A stretch of 56,281 nt of DNA from an uncultured Prochlorococcus sp. (GCA_902535185.1 CACAST010000003.1:1-56281); one strand, 5' to 3'. Positions 1 through 8,308 are shown, counted from the stretch's first letter. Numbers and translations: made by a program. Notes: generated by a model from the letters alone, not told the origin.

Positions 1-2
1 CA

Positions 3-1880
3 GGCAGAGGAATAATTATTAATGGGTTTAAATCATTTATTAAGAACCGTCCTGATATGGATTCTCTAGTAGCTCTTGGGGTAACTAGCGCATACATAAC
101 AAGTCTTCTATCCTTAATATTTCCTGCCACTGGTTTTCCTTGTTTTTTTAATGAACCAGTTATGCTATTAGGCTTCATATTGATTGGGCGTTTCTTAGAG
201 GAAAGAGCAAGATACCAAACTGGTTCTTCCATTGGAGAGTTATTAGATCTTCAACCTGAAATGGCAAATATCTACACAAAAGATAATCAAATAAAATCAA
301 TAAGAGTAAACACTTTGAGACCTAATCAAGAGATTCAAGTTTTAGCAGGAGACAGAGTACCTGCTGACTGCATTGTTACTCAAGGAAATTCATATGTTGA
401 TGTTTCACATATCACTGGAGAATCTAAACCTATCGAGGTAAAAGAAGGCGAAAATCTATCAAGTGGATCTTTAAATCTTAATTCAACTCTCAGACTTAAA
501 GTACAAAAGGTCGGAGGGGATTCTTCTCTTGCAAAACTAGTAAATCTTATTGAGTCTGTAAACGCTAGAAAACCTAGCATTCAAAGAATTGCTGATGAAA
601 TTGCAGGCAAATTTACTTACTTTGTACTTATTTTTGCTACTTTAACCTTCTTATTTTGGTGGAAGGGAGCAAGAAACATTTGGCCAGATTTATTAATTCA
701 TAATAATGAATTACTCACTCACTCAAGCCATACACTTCATAGTTCGCTTGGTAGTAATGCTGAAAATTTCCTTAGTTTAGCTATTCAATTGTCAATTGCT
801 GTTTTAGTAATAGCTTGTCCTTGTGCATTAGGTTTAGCCACCCCAACTGTAATAACTGTCGCATCAGGTAAAGCAGCAAAAAAGGGAGTTTTATTTAAAG
901 GCGGAGACAAAATAGAAATGGCTTCAAAAATTAATCACATTATTTTTGATAAGACAGGTACGTTAACAAAAGGTAAGCCTTTCATAGTTGATTATAAAAA
1001 TAATGATGATCATTCTTTTTTAATAAGAATAGCTGCCAGTTTAGAAAAGGAAAGCAGACATCCAATCGCAGATGCGTTAATTCAAGAAGCAAAAAAACAA
1101 AATTTAAGTTTATTACCAATAAAAAAAATTGTCACTCATTCAGGCCGAGGTATTTCTGGAGAACTAGAGTCAATTGATGGACTTATTAATATTGGAAATA
1201 TTGAATGGCTACTAAGTAATGGAGTAATTATTGATAGTGATTCAAAAAAAGTAATTGAAAATGAAGAGACAAAAACGAACACTATTATTGGAGTAAGTAT
1301 CAAAGATAAGTTATTAGGCTTTATCTTCCTAGGAGATTTACTCAGAGATGATTCAATTAAAACAGTTCAAAATTTAAGACAAAACAAATTTAAAATTAAT
1401 ATTTTAAGTGGAGATAGGAAACAAACAGTTTTAGCTTTAGCAAAAAAAATTGGTTTTAAAGAAACAGAAGTAAAATGGGATCTTCTTCCTGAAATGAAGC
1501 TAAAGACTATAGAAAATTTAAAAATTGATAATAAAGTAGCAATGATTGGTGATGGTATTAATGATGTCCCAGCCTTAGCATCCTCAGACTTAGGAATTGC
1601 GGTGGGATCAGGGACTCAAATAGCCAAGGCAAATGCAGATGTAGTTTTGATGGGAGATCAACTAAATGGATTACCCTACGCCTTAAATCTTGCAAAAAAA
1701 ACTATTAGAAAAATAAAGCAAAATCTAATATGGGCTTTTGGTTACAACTTACTAGCTATACCTTTAGCCGCCGGCATTTTATTCCCTAAATACGGTATTC
1801 TTCTTACTCCATCAATAGCAGCATTATTAATGGCTTTTAGCTCTATTACAGTTGTAATTAATGCTTTATCTTTGGATTAA
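3..1880 (+). CDS. Copper-type P1B ATPase (5' end cut by window edge)
   Basis: Heavy-metal translocating P-type ATPase that pumps ions, most likely Cu(I), across a membrane using ATP. The reading frame is open to the left edge, and the residues before the first internal Met (base 57) fit the CopA family, so the metal-binding N-terminus and first helices lie outside the window. Counting from the Met at base 57, TGES of the actuator domain is at about 120-123, the CPC metal-site motif in a membrane helix at 254-256, DKTGT with the phosphorylated Asp at 298-302, the HP motif at 335-336 and GDGIND at 498-503. The last two helices carry the YN pattern of the copper subgroup. In cyanobacteria this could be CtaA (plasma membrane) or PacS (thylakoid); the missing end prevents a choice. 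tmk starts directly after its stop. Confidence 0.9.
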   Translation, partial: GRGIIINGFKSFIKNRPDMDSLVALGVTSAYITSLLSLIFPATGFPCFFNEPVMLLGFILIGRFLEERARYQTGSSIGELLDLQPEMANIYTKDNQIKSIRVNTLRPNQEIQVLAGDRVPADCIVTQGNSYVDVSHITGESKPIEVKEGENLSSGSLNLNSTLRLKVQKVGGDSSLAKLVNLIESVNARKPSIQRIADEIAGKFTYFVLIFATLTFLFWWKGARNIWPDLLIHNNELLTHSSHTLHSSLGSNAENFLSLAIQLSIAVLVIACPCALGLATPTVITVASGKAAKKGVLFKGGDKIEMASKINHIIFDKTGTLTKGKPFIVDYKNNDDHSFLIRIAASLEKESRHPIADALIQEAKKQNLSLLPIKKIVTHSGRGISGELESIDGLINIGNIEWLLSNGVIIDSDSKKVIENEETKTNTIIGVSIKDKLLGFIFLGDLLRDDSIKTVQNLRQNKFKINILSGDRKQTVLALAKKIGFKETEVKWDLLPEMKLKTIENLKIDNKVAMIGDGINDVPALASSDLGIAVGSGTQIAKANADVVLMGDQLNGLPYALNLAKKTIRKIKQNLIWAFGYNLLAIPLAAGILFPKYGILLTPSIAALLMAFSSITVVINALSLD

Positions 1881-2519
1881 ATGAAAGGAAAATTTATCGT
1901 TATTGAGGGTATTGATGGATGTGGTAAAACTACCCAAATAGATGAACTATCTAAATGGCTTCCTAATAGTGGTCTAATAAAGAAAGGGTCTAAAATAATC
2001 ACAACTAGAGAACCTGGAGGCAGTCTTTTAGGAAAAAAACTTAGAAGACTGATTCTTGATAACAATGAAAATAACAAGCCTTCATCTCTTGCAGAATTAT
2101 TGCTTTATTCAGCAGATAGAGCTGAACACGTTTCCAAAATTATTTTACCTGCATTAAATAATAATGATTGGGTAATAAGTGATAGATTTTCCGATTCCAC
2201 ACTGGCTTATCAAGGTTATGGAAGAAATATAAATTTAGAAATAATTAAAAATATTGAATCTATTGTGTGTCAAGGAGCATCTCCAGATCTCACTTTCTTC
2301 TTAGAAATTTCTCCAGAAGAGAGTATTTTTCGAAGAAAAAATGAAATTCCAGACAGAATAGAATCAGAAGGTATTAGATTTTTAGAAAAAGTAAATGAAG
2401 GCTTCAAACTAATTGCCAAACAAAAAAACTGGAAAGTAATATCTGCTTCACAAAATATTAAAACTATTTCTAATCAAATTAAAGAGACTTTGCTAAACAA
2501 TTTTTCCAATAACAAATGA
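1881..2519 (+). CDS. tmk: Thymidylate kinase
   Basis: Phosphorylates dTMP to dTDP with ATP, an essential step of dTTP synthesis in the cytosol. The 212-residue length is normal for the family. The P-loop GIDGCGKTT is at residues 10-18, and the DR(F/Y) substrate motif with the following conserved [10 protein letters not shown] lies near residues 98-115. The ATG follows the stop of the copper ATPase with no gap, and the stop overlaps the holB start by 4 bases (ATGA). The three genes are therefore probably one transcript with coupled translation. The pairing of tmk with holB is common in bacteria. Confidence 0.96.
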   Translation: MKGKFIVIEGIDGCGKTTQIDELSKWLPNSGLIKKGSKIITTREPGGSLLGKKLRRLILDNNENNKPSSLAELLLYSADRAEHVSKIILPALNNNDWVISDRFSDSTLAYQGYGRNINLEIIKNIESIVCQGASPDLTFFLEISPEESIFRRKNEIPDRIESEGIRFLEKVNEGFKLIAKQKNWKVISASQNIKTISNQIKETLLNNFSNNK

Positions 2520-3478
2520 TTGAGGTTAAAAAAAATAATTTTTTCTTGAATGAAGAAGTGAATACTATTCTTAAGAACATAATTAAAAACAAATCATTTG
2601 CTAATGGTTATATATTTTATGGTGCTGAAGGATTAGGCAAAAAGCAAACTGCTCTTCAATTTATAAAAGAGATTTTCAAACAGTCTTCACCAAGCGAAAA
2701 TATTGAAGAGAGAATTACAAACAATAACCATCCTGATTTTTTAATTATTAAACCTGATTCTCTTTTGGCAACAAAAAGTTCAGGAAGTTTAGATCTGGAA
2801 AAAACAAAAAAAAGTGGATATGAGGTTATCAAAATTGCTCAAATACGTAATATCAAAACTTTTCTTAGTCAAAAATCAATAAACTCAGAAAAAAAAATTG
2901 TTTTGATTATTGATGCACACCTCTTAAACGAAGCAGCCTCAAATTGCCTTTTAAAAACCTTAGAAGAACCTAGTAACGGCATTTTTATTTTACTAACGTC
3001 TAAATTAAACCTTCTCTTAGATACGATCATTTCAAGATGTCAAATCGTCAGATTTCGATCTTTTTCTAGTGAACAAATAAAATCAATTCTAAAAGAATAC
3101 TTGGATACTTCTAACTTAAAGATCAATACAAAATTAAAATTTGAAGATTTAATAAACTCTGCAAATGGATCTCCAAATCAATTATTGAAAAATGTTGAAG
3201 TTTGGAACGATTTTTCAGATGAAATTATAAGTAAATTGGATTATCCAATTAAAAGTAGTCTGGAAATATTAGAAATATCTAAATCGATATCTGACAATTT
3301 AGAAATTTCTCAACAGATTTGTTTAGTAAATTTAATTCAAACAATTTGGTGGAGAAAAACAAAAAATGTCAGTTTAGTTAAAAAACTTGAAAATTTAAAA
3401 TACCTCTTAAGAAAAAACATTCAACCGAGGCTGGCATGGGAAATAGCTTTTTTAAAAATTTCAATAGAAGATATATGA
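2516..3478 (+). CDS. holB: DNA polymerase III delta-prime subunit
   Basis: Clamp-loader subunit of the replicative polymerase. The 320-residue protein has an AAA+ fold with a P-loop ([11 protein letters not shown], about residues 36-46). It has a LLKTLEEP sensor segment and an ISRCQ motif (the SRC arginine-finger motif of clamp loaders). I do not see the four-Cys zinc cluster of the E. coli protein in the usual place. The start overlaps tmk by 4 bases. The gene converges on rpaA with only 2 bases between the stop codons. Confidence 0.88.
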   Translation: MIEVKKNNFFLNEEVNTILKNIIKNKSFANGYIFYGAEGLGKKQTALQFIKEIFKQSSPSENIEERITNNNHPDFLIIKPDSLLATKSSGSLDLEKTKKSGYEVIKIAQIRNIKTFLSQKSINSEKKIVLIIDAHLLNEAASNCLLKTLEEPSNGIFILLTSKLNLLLDTIISRCQIVRFRSFSSEQIKSILKEYLDTSNLKINTKLKFEDLINSANGSPNQLLKNVEVWNDFSDEIISKLDYPIKSSLEILEISKSISDNLEISQQICLVNLIQTIWWRKTKNVSLVKKLENLKYLLRKNIQPRLAWEIAFLKISIEDI

Positions 3479-3480
3479 AA

Positions 3481-4263
3481 TTAATCTACTGCAGAATTTA
3501 TCAAATCAGGATTTCTTGCTTGGATGAACTCTTGCCTAGCAGTTTCGACTTGAGAACCAATAGGTAACTCGAGACAATATCCAGCGCCGTATACAGTTTT
3601 TATATAAATAGGTTTACGTGGATCGGGTTCAAGTTTAGTGCGTAAGTGTCTAATATGAACTCTAATTGTCTCAATATCATCATCAGGTTCATATCCCCAT
3701 ACTTCTTTTAGAATTAATGCTGGTGATACAGTTTGACCATGTCTCTGCAAAAGGCAATGAAGAAGTTCAAATTCAAGATGAGTTAACCTAACAGGAGATT
3801 CAAACCAAATAGCTTCGAATCTTTCAGGAACAAGAGTTAAGGGACCATAATTTAATATTTCTTGCTGGTTACTAGAATTAAGTTGTGCTCTATTGGTTCT
3901 TCTTAATAAAGCTTTTATGCGTACATGTAATTCTTCTAAATCGAATGGTTTAGTGATGTAATCATCTGCTCCAGAATTAAACCCAGTAACTTTATCTTTA
4001 AGACCGCCTAACGCAGTTATCATCAAAATTGGTATGTTTGATGTTCTTTCGTCTCTTCTTAGTCGCTGACATAAAGTCAAACCATCAACACTTGGTAGCA
4101 TTAAATCCAAAAGTATTAAATCTGGTGAATATTGAAGAGCTAGTGCTTGTCCTTTAATTCCATCTTCAGCTTTTTGGACATCGAAACCAGAATGTTCCAA
4201 ATGCCTAGCCACCAGATCACGCATATCACGATCGTCTTCAATTAAAAGGATTGAAATTTTCAT
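3481..4263 (-). CDS. rpaA: OmpR-family response regulator RpaA
   Basis: Two-component response regulator that carries circadian-clock output in cyanobacteria as the partner of histidine kinase SasA. The receiver domain has acidic residues near 9-11, the phospho-acceptor Asp at about 53 in LILLDLMLP, and the KPF lysine near 105. The C-terminal winged helix contains the stretch TYPIFIED by [18 protein letters not shown] and the [17 protein letters not shown] segment, which matches RpaA closely over its length. I use the ATG at 4263 rather than the in-frame TTG at 4272. Upstream is a roughly 400-base intergenic region. Confidence 0.93.
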   Translation of the reverse strand: MKISILLIEDDRDMRDLVARHLEHSGFDVQKAEDGIKGQALALQYSPDLILLDLMLPSVDGLTLCQRLRRDERTSNIPILMITALGGLKDKVTGFNSGADDYITKPFDLEELHVRIKALLRRTNRAQLNSSNQQEILNYGPLTLVPERFEAIWFESPVRLTHLEFELLHCLLQRHGQTVSPALILKEVWGYEPDDDIETIRVHIRHLRTKLEPDPRKPIYIKTVYGAGYCLELPIGSQVETARQEFIQARNPDLINSAVD

Positions 4264-4666
4264 ATTTATCAACTATTAAATAAAAATTAAGTTTCAGTAA
4301 TATGATTCTCTCAAGAATTTATAAAGATTGCTGAATTACTGTAAACAATTTTATCAATTAGATTTATCAAATAACTTAGTGATAATAATGGATTAGGTAG
4401 AAATTATGAATTTTAAAAAAGTTGAAATTTTAGAATTTCTTTCGATTCTATTTACTTTTTCTTAATAATCGTAGGATTATTACGAGCAAATAATGGTTCA
4501 AATTGAAAGAATTTCTAATTCAGATTGCCATTTTAAGGTTTAGAAAAATTGAATTAGATTGAGATTTTCAGTTTTCAAATAATAATTAACTATGTTTTGT
4601 ATTTTTAATTTCTCCAAGATGTTTAAACTTATAATTTTGTCTATATTAAAAAAAATTTAGGTATCT
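4264..4666. promoter_or_regulatory. Intergenic region upstream of rpaA with a small hairpin
   Basis: About 400 AT-rich bases separate the divergent rpaA and the gene at 4667. It probably holds both promoters. The only clear structure is a perfect 8-base inverted repeat with a 4-base loop at 4463-4482 (TAATAATC, GTAG, GATTATTA). There is no T-tract on either strand that would make it a good terminator, so it may be an operator or an RNA hairpin. I find no RNA gene here. Confidence 0.3.
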
Positions 4667-5026
4667 ATGAAAAAGACGTCTATTATCTATTCAGATTTAT
4701 CAAAAAAACAACTAGAAACTCTTAAAGAACTTTACATTAAAAAAAAAGTTGAATCGATGAGTCATCAAGAACTTAAACAATATGTATTAGAAATTATTTC
4801 CCATCAAATAAACGATACTATTGGCAAAGAAGAGGAAATGGAAGCATGGAGAGAAATGTCAGATTTTTTTGGAGAACAATTTGAAATAATTATCATAGAA
4901 ATACAAACAAAATACATTGACGATAAAAACGTAATTGAAACAGAAATAGATTCTCAGAAGCAAAGAATAGATTTGCTTGAAAGAAATAATTTGAATCAAG
5001 AGAAAGAGGATATGTGGGATGACTAA
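4667..5026 (+). CDS. Conserved hypothetical protein, 119 aa
   Basis: I cannot assign a function. The 119-residue product is charged and mostly helical. It has a motif SHQELKQYVLEIIS near residues 32-45, an acidic KEEEMEAWREM stretch, and an acidic, Gln-rich C-terminal tail that could form a coiled coil. The style resembles small conserved picocyanobacterial proteins, which is my impression and not a search. There is no clear Shine-Dalgarno sequence. It is the last gene before the mobile element and reads toward it; the attL repeat lies 327 bases downstream. Confidence 0.6.
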   Translation: MKKTSIIYSDLSKKQLETLKELYIKKKVESMSHQELKQYVLEIISHQINDTIGKEEEMEAWREMSDFFGEQFEIIIIEIQTKYIDDKNVIETEIDSQKQRIDLLERNNLNQEKEDMWDD

Positions 5027-5136
5027 AGTTTCCTAAATGGGTTAACAATTCAGACGATATAAATAAAAATATTTCTTGATTTTAAAAATGAAAATCAATC
5101 AAAGAGTTTTTTCATTTTTTGAAAAATTTTTGTAAG

Positions 5137-5155
5137 TGTTCTAATTACTGTTCTT
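5137..5155 (+). repeat. TGTTCT direct repeat, copy 1
   Basis: First copy of the 19-base repeat TGTTCT-A-ATT-ACTGTTCTT outside the left attachment site. It matches copy 2 (5215-5233) at 17 of 19 positions. Confidence 0.6.
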
Positions 5156-5214
5156 TAAAAAAATTTTTTAATTTTAAAAAAACTATTCTCTGTATAGTAT
5201 TTGATTATTTTTAA

Positions 5215-5233
5215 TGTTCTATATACTGTTCTT
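5215..5233 (+). repeat. TGTTCT direct repeat, copy 2
   Basis: Second copy of the 19-base repeat. It differs from copy 1 only in two central A/T positions. It lies 120 bases to the left of attL. Confidence 0.6.
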
Positions 5234-5300
5234 AATATTAGATCAAATATACTTAATTTCACATCCGGCTAACTACTATTTTACAAAAAGAAGTCTAAGA

Positions 5301-5330
5301 AATAAAAAAGCCACCTTTTAGAGTGACTTT
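5301..5330 (-). terminator. Intrinsic terminator left of attL (probably the former tRNA-Asn terminator)
   Basis: Reading the minus strand, an 8-base stem (AAAGTCAC paired with GTGGCTTT, one G-T pair) has an 8-base loop and is followed by a run of six T. It lies immediately beyond the attL repeat in the direction of tRNA-Asn transcription. Before integration it would have been 23 bases downstream of the tRNA 3' end, so it was probably that gene's terminator. Confidence 0.65.
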
Positions 5331-5352
5331 GGATAACTTTTTGGTATTTATA

Positions 5353-5365
5353 AACTCCCCGGGCG
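5353..5365 (+). other. Left attachment site (attL core)
   Basis: AACTCCCCGGGCG, identical to the 3' end of the tRNA-Asn gene as read on the plus strand at 13302-13314. Similarity to the tRNA stops after this core, so this copy is the element-displaced fragment of the tRNA end. Confidence 0.85.
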
Positions 5366-5437
5366 ATTTACTAACAAAGTTATAATAAGCGACTATGACA
5401 GGGTTTAGAAGGGGTTTTCTTTACATATAAGACGGTA

Positions 5438-5457
5438 ACCAGAACGATACCAGAACG
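5438..5457 (+). repeat. Left arm-type iteron pair (ACCAGAACG x2, 11-base period)
   Basis: Two direct copies of ACCAGAACG at 5438-5446 and 5449-5457, 11 bases apart and so on the same face of the helix, 73 bases inside attL. The same unit and the same 11-base period occur near the right end. They are candidate arm-type binding sites for the tyrosine recombinase or the excisionase. Confidence 0.65.
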
Positions 5458-5467
5458 AATTTCAAAA

Positions 5468-5484
5468 ACTAAGTATAACTTAGT
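5468..5484. promoter_or_regulatory. Palindrome ACTAAGT-ATA-ACTTAGT (operator candidate)
   Basis: Perfect 7-base inverted repeat with a 3-base centre. The left half sequence CTAAGTATAA recurs at 5528-5537, closer to the promoter. A repressor of the recombinase operon could bind here; which protein is unknown. Confidence 0.45.
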
Positions 5485-5559
5485 CAAAAATCAATTCTTA
5501 TTACTTTATAACCCCTAATCTTTGACTCTAAGTATAAAGATTAAAACTTCCTTAAAGTG

Positions 5560-5588
5560 TTGTCAATACTGAAGGTTTGTGTTATAAT
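5560..5588 (+). promoter_or_regulatory. Sigma-70 promoter for the excisionase-integrase operon
   Basis: TTGTCA at 5560-5565, a 17-base spacer and a perfect TATAAT at 5583-5588. The expected start of transcription is near 5595, which leaves a leader of about 110 bases before the ATG at 5707. Confidence 0.65.
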
Positions 5589-5706
5589 AAAGGGTATAAG
5601 AGAGTATAAAAACCTGTCAGGGTAACTCCACTTATCTCTACGAATTTGAATTGATAATTTATAACAATTCGTCTGTTATTTAACATTTACCGTATAAAAA
5701 TTTAGT

Positions 5707-5925
5707 ATGAAAAACTTAGTTGAGGAGTTATATCCTAAACAGGGTATTCTCTATATGAATGAGATTTGTAATCTCTTGGGAAGACACTATTCGACAATAA
5801 GAAGATGGAGAAAGGAAGACCCAGACTTCCCACCAACCATTTGGATGGACGAGAGGAGTCTTGGATTTAGAAAAGACCTCGTTATCAAATACCTCGAAAA
5901 GAAAGAAAAAGGAGGTAGAAAATAA
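5707..5925 (+). CDS. AlpA-like small DNA-binding protein, candidate excisionase
   Basis: The 72-residue basic protein has a MerR/AlpA-type helix-turn-helix, about residues 15-38 (MNEICNLLGRHYSTIRRWRK), followed by a short wing and the RKDLVIKYLEKKE helix typical of AlpA and small excisionases. Such proteins bend DNA at attachment sites or activate the integrase gene, and both roles fit here. Its stop and the integrase ATG share one base (TAATG), and its last codons carry the GGAGG that serves the integrase. The function as excisionase is inferred from family and position. Confidence 0.72.
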   Translation: MKNLVEELYPKQGILYMNEICNLLGRHYSTIRRWRKEDPDFPPTIWMDERSLGFRKDLVIKYLEKKEKGGRK

Positions 5926-7199
5926 TGACTGTTGAACTAAAAGAACTTAAAAACTTACCTCACTTAGAAGAAAGAAAATATGTGAAGGTTCAAAAGGGTA
6001 GTGGATTGTTTTTGGTTGTAGAAAATTCCAAAAATAAATGTAAAAGATTTGAAGGTTTGATGAGATACCCGAAAGGTTCAAAAAACAATACTCGTGTTTA
6101 TTTCCCTCATAAATTGAGAGATATGACAAAAGAAATAGAGTTAAATAATCTCCTCACATTATGGGATGAAATAAAAAAATGGAGTAAATCTACTGGGAAA
6201 AATCCTAATGATTACTTCACAAAAGATGAAGTTATAAAATCATCTTTAACTCTTGGAAAGTTGTTCGATAACTACCTTGAATACTATGAAAGTGTTGTAT
6301 CTCCAAGAACTTTTAAGGATAGGAAAAGGAAATTTAGACAGATATGTAATTACTTTGGTGGAGATACCTCTGTGACCGATTTTGAGTGGGATAGAGGGGG
6401 AAGAAGTAAGGTTCTACAACTAATTAAATCTATAAAATCGAGGGGTCATCACAATCACCCTATTAGGATTCGTTCTCTCTTAAAACAATGTTTTGATTGG
6501 GGAATTGGTGAAGGAATATTCCCTAGAAGACAAAATCCTTGTGGGATACCTTTTGATATTGAAAAAGTTGGATTAGAACCAAAAAATAATCCTTCAATAA
6601 AGTGGAGTGAAGTTCCTGATTTATTAGAAAAAATAAATTCATCAACTAATTCAGTCATCACTAAATCTTCTACGAAGTTATATCTAATGACTTGTATAAG
6701 AGTTTCAGTAATTGTCTCTATGAAATGGGATTGGATAGACGAAGAAAGAGAGATGATTGTTATTCCTCCAGAAACGGAAGGATTAAAGAGAACCTTAAGT
6801 AGAAAAAATAATCCCGAATACGAACACTACATTCCTCTAACTGATGAAATTAAAACAATATTGAACAGAATGAGGAAGATTAGTGGAGACAAAGAATATG
6901 TCTTTTGGACTCCTAGATGTGGTCAATATCCTCATCAAAATCCCTCAAGTATCAATATCTTTTTGAAAAGGTTGGGTTACAACAAAAAACTAACTGGTCA
7001 GGGTTGGAGAAGAGTTGTAGTTACTGAAGGACAACAAGTATGTGGAACTGAAAGAGACATTATTGAAAGACAAATAGGACATACAGGATACCGTTCGGGT
7101 TCTATTGGAAGTTATGACAACACTCAATTTCTACCAGAAAGAAAATTATTTCTTGAAAAGTGGTGTAAGGAGTTAGTTAAACAAGGATTAAAAATTTAA
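5925..7199 (+). CDS. int: Tyrosine recombinase (P4-type integrase) with altered HxxR motif
   Basis: Site-specific recombinase expected to integrate and excise the element at tRNA-Asn. The 424-residue length fits P4-like integrases: an N-terminal arm-binding region (about 1-100), a core-binding helical domain (about 105-205) and a C-terminal catalytic domain. Visible catalytic residues are Arg259 (TCIRVS), Lys288, Arg362, His386 (RQIGH) and the nucleophile Tyr397 (SYDNTQF). At the HxxR motif the family sequence GHGFR reads GQGWR, so the His is Gln359. The start has GGAGG 9 bases upstream and is coupled to the excisionase stop. A hairpin follows the gene. Confidence 0.93.
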   Translation: MTVELKELKNLPHLEERKYVKVQKGSGLFLVVENSKNKCKRFEGLMRYPKGSKNNTRVYFPHKLRDMTKEIELNNLLTLWDEIKKWSKSTGKNPNDYFTKDEVIKSSLTLGKLFDNYLEYYESVVSPRTFKDRKRKFRQICNYFGGDTSVTDFEWDRGGRSKVLQLIKSIKSRGHHNHPIRIRSLLKQCFDWGIGEGIFPRRQNPCGIPFDIEKVGLEPKNNPSIKWSEVPDLLEKINSSTNSVITKSSTKLYLMTCIRVSVIVSMKWDWIDEEREMIVIPPETEGLKRTLSRKNNPEYEHYIPLTDEIKTILNRMRKISGDKEYVFWTPRCGQYPHQNPSSINIFLKRLGYNKKLTGQGWRRVVVTEGQQVCGTERDIIERQIGHTGYRSGSIGSYDNTQFLPERKLFLEKWCKELVKQGLKI

Positions 7200-7204
7200 T
7201 ACTC

Positions 7205-7224
7205 AGGACAACCACGACTGTCCT
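7205..7224 (+). other. Hairpin after the integrase gene
   Basis: Perfect 6-base stem AGGACA/TGTCCT with an 8-base loop, 5 bases after the integrase stop. There is no clean T-tract, so it could be a weak terminator or an mRNA-stabilising or attenuating hairpin. Confidence 0.35.
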
Positions 7225-7264
7225 TATAAACCCCCTTCTTATGAGTAAGGAGGACGTGATTCAT

Positions 7265-7861
7265 ATGTTCAATTTTATTCTTATTATCAAAATGAAAAAA
7301 AATCCTAATTTTATTGAATTACTTGAAGGAATCAAAGAGAATTCAAATTCTTACGAAGACTTAAATAAATTCTTTAATGAAAATTATCCAAATAATCAAA
7401 AAGGTTACTTCAAATTTTTAACCTCCAGAAGTAGATTTTTAATTACTGAAGAAGACTTTGATTTTGCAATAGATACCCACGACAAATTTAAACGTTCAAC
7501 TACTAAAGAAGACATTGAATCGTTACAACAAGAAAAAGAAGAGTTCCTAAAAAATAATTACACTAAAGGGGATTTTTGTCCTACTGATTTTTATAGACGA
7601 TTAGAACTCGACTTACTTTATGGAAGAAAGTTTAAAGGTGGAATAAGGTCAAAAATTAGAGAACACATAGAGGAAAGAACAAAACATCTTTTTGAAAATA
7701 ATCCTCTAGGAGAAGGTGGATACAAAGTTAATTACACCAATCTTTTAGAAGGGGTAGTGAAAAATTTATTTGATTCAGTAAGGGATGTTGAAGAAAAATT
7801 AGAAGAATTACAAAAATTTGATTTGGATAAAGAAATTGATTTATTAAAGGAGGAAAACTAA
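7265..7861 (+). CDS. Element protein of unknown function, 198 aa
   Basis: I do not recognise this protein. It is mainly helical and charged, with a short motif (YEDLNKFFNENYP) near the start that resembles a segment of the product of 12647-13132. Near the C-terminus is a possible coiled-coil heptad region (DSVRDVEEKLEELQKFDLDKEI). I choose the ATG at 7265 because AAGGAGG lies 11 bases upstream; an ATG at 7241 is in frame but has no such site. A CCCCCTT tract at 7231-7237 could pair with that AAGGAGG. The stop overlaps the next start (TAATG). Confidence 0.62.
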   Translation: MFNFILIIKMKKNPNFIELLEGIKENSNSYEDLNKFFNENYPNNQKGYFKFLTSRSRFLITEEDFDFAIDTHDKFKRSTTKEDIESLQQEKEEFLKNNYTKGDFCPTDFYRRLELDLLYGRKFKGGIRSKIREHIEERTKHLFENNPLGEGGYKVNYTNLLEGVVKNLFDSVRDVEEKLEELQKFDLDKEIDLLKEEN

Positions 7862-8106
7862 TGGATTTTGAATCAGGAAAAATTTATTCCAAAGAGGAAG
7901 TTAAAGAACTCGAACTAATGGGAGTATTTCATCCAATTAGAAAAGTAACTCTTATGGATGGTTCTTGTGTTCATATAGACAGAGTTACAGGGATAACTTG
8001 TTCTCTTGAAGAAGAACAAAAGAAGAAAGAAAAACGAGAAGAAAATTATAGACAACGTATGAGAATCAAGTATCAACTAAACGAATTAAATCAGGAGGAA
8101 AACTAA
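7861..8106 (+). CDS. Small element protein of unknown function, 81 aa
   Basis: Unknown small protein. It has a globular front part (residues 1-50, with a DGSCVHIDRVTGITC segment containing two Cys) and a highly charged helical tail rich in Glu, Lys and Arg. Translation is coupled to the gene before it through TAATG, and AAAGGAGG lies 8 bases upstream. It ends in EEN, as the previous gene does, because the next gene's ribosome binding site encodes these residues. Its role is not known. Confidence 0.6.
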   Translation: MDFESGKIYSKEEVKELELMGVFHPIRKVTLMDGSCVHIDRVTGITCSLEEEQKKKEKREENYRQRMRIKYQLNELNQEEN

Positions 8107-8303
8107 TGAAATTAACAGACAAAAAAGTTAGAGATGGATTAAATTTTATCTATAAAGAATATGAAAACAATATTGTCTCGAAAGAAGAAATTTTTGATTA
8201 TGTGAGAGATGTTCATTACATAGACTCCACTGGTATGACATATCAAAAGTGGTTGGAGGAGAACCAACCCATTAAGTGGATACAGGAGAGAGAAAATTAT
8301 TGA
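8106..8303 (+). CDS. Small element protein of unknown function, 65 aa
   Basis: Unknown. The 65-residue product appears to be a small helical protein with aromatic residues (YEYENN region, WLEENQPIKWIQ near the end). It starts at a TAATG junction behind AGGAGG, with the same 14-base context as the gene at 7861, so the three genes 7265-8303 look like one translationally coupled set. The res-like repeat region begins directly after its stop. Confidence 0.55.
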   Translation: MKLTDKKVRDGLNFIYKEYENNIVSKEEIFDYVRDVHYIDSTGMTYQKWLEENQPIKWIQERENY

Positions 8304-8308
8304 ATTAA

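Larger units (their letters stand above)
5027..5300. other. AT-rich flank left of attL with two near-identical 19-base repeats
   Basis: No gene is visible in this stretch. It contains two direct copies of a 19-base sequence, TGTTCTAATTACTGTTCTT at 5137-5155 and TGTTCTATATACTGTTCTT at 5215-5233, which match at 17 of 19 positions and start 78 bases apart. Each copy holds two TGTTCT units in the same orientation. The reverse complement AGAACA resembles the core of the CCAGAAC iterons inside the element. This could be a remnant of arm sites from an earlier integration at the same tRNA. Confidence 0.45.
5366..5706 (+). promoter_or_regulatory. Left-end control region of the element
   Basis: This 341-base stretch has no gene. 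In order it holds two CCAGAAC iterons (5438-5457), a 17-base palindrome (5468-5484), a second half-like copy of CTAAGTATAA at 5528-5537, a near-consensus promoter (5560-5588), a short palindrome CCTGTCAGG at 5613-5621, and a 7-base inverted repeat ACGAATT/AATTCGT (5640-5646 and 5666-5672) in the leader of the excisionase candidate. It looks like a combined recombination-arm and transcription-control region. Confidence 0.55.

Noticed and set aside
4463-4482. Hairpin upstream of rpaA as a terminator or riboswitch
   Set aside because: It is a perfect 8-base stem but has no T-tract and no surrounding conserved structure that I know. It is listed only as a hairpin.
5438-5457. Short direct repeats near the element ends as a CRISPR array
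   Set aside because: Only two to four units of 9 bases with 11-base or irregular spacing and no spacer-like sequences or cas genes. They fit recombinase arm sites much better.
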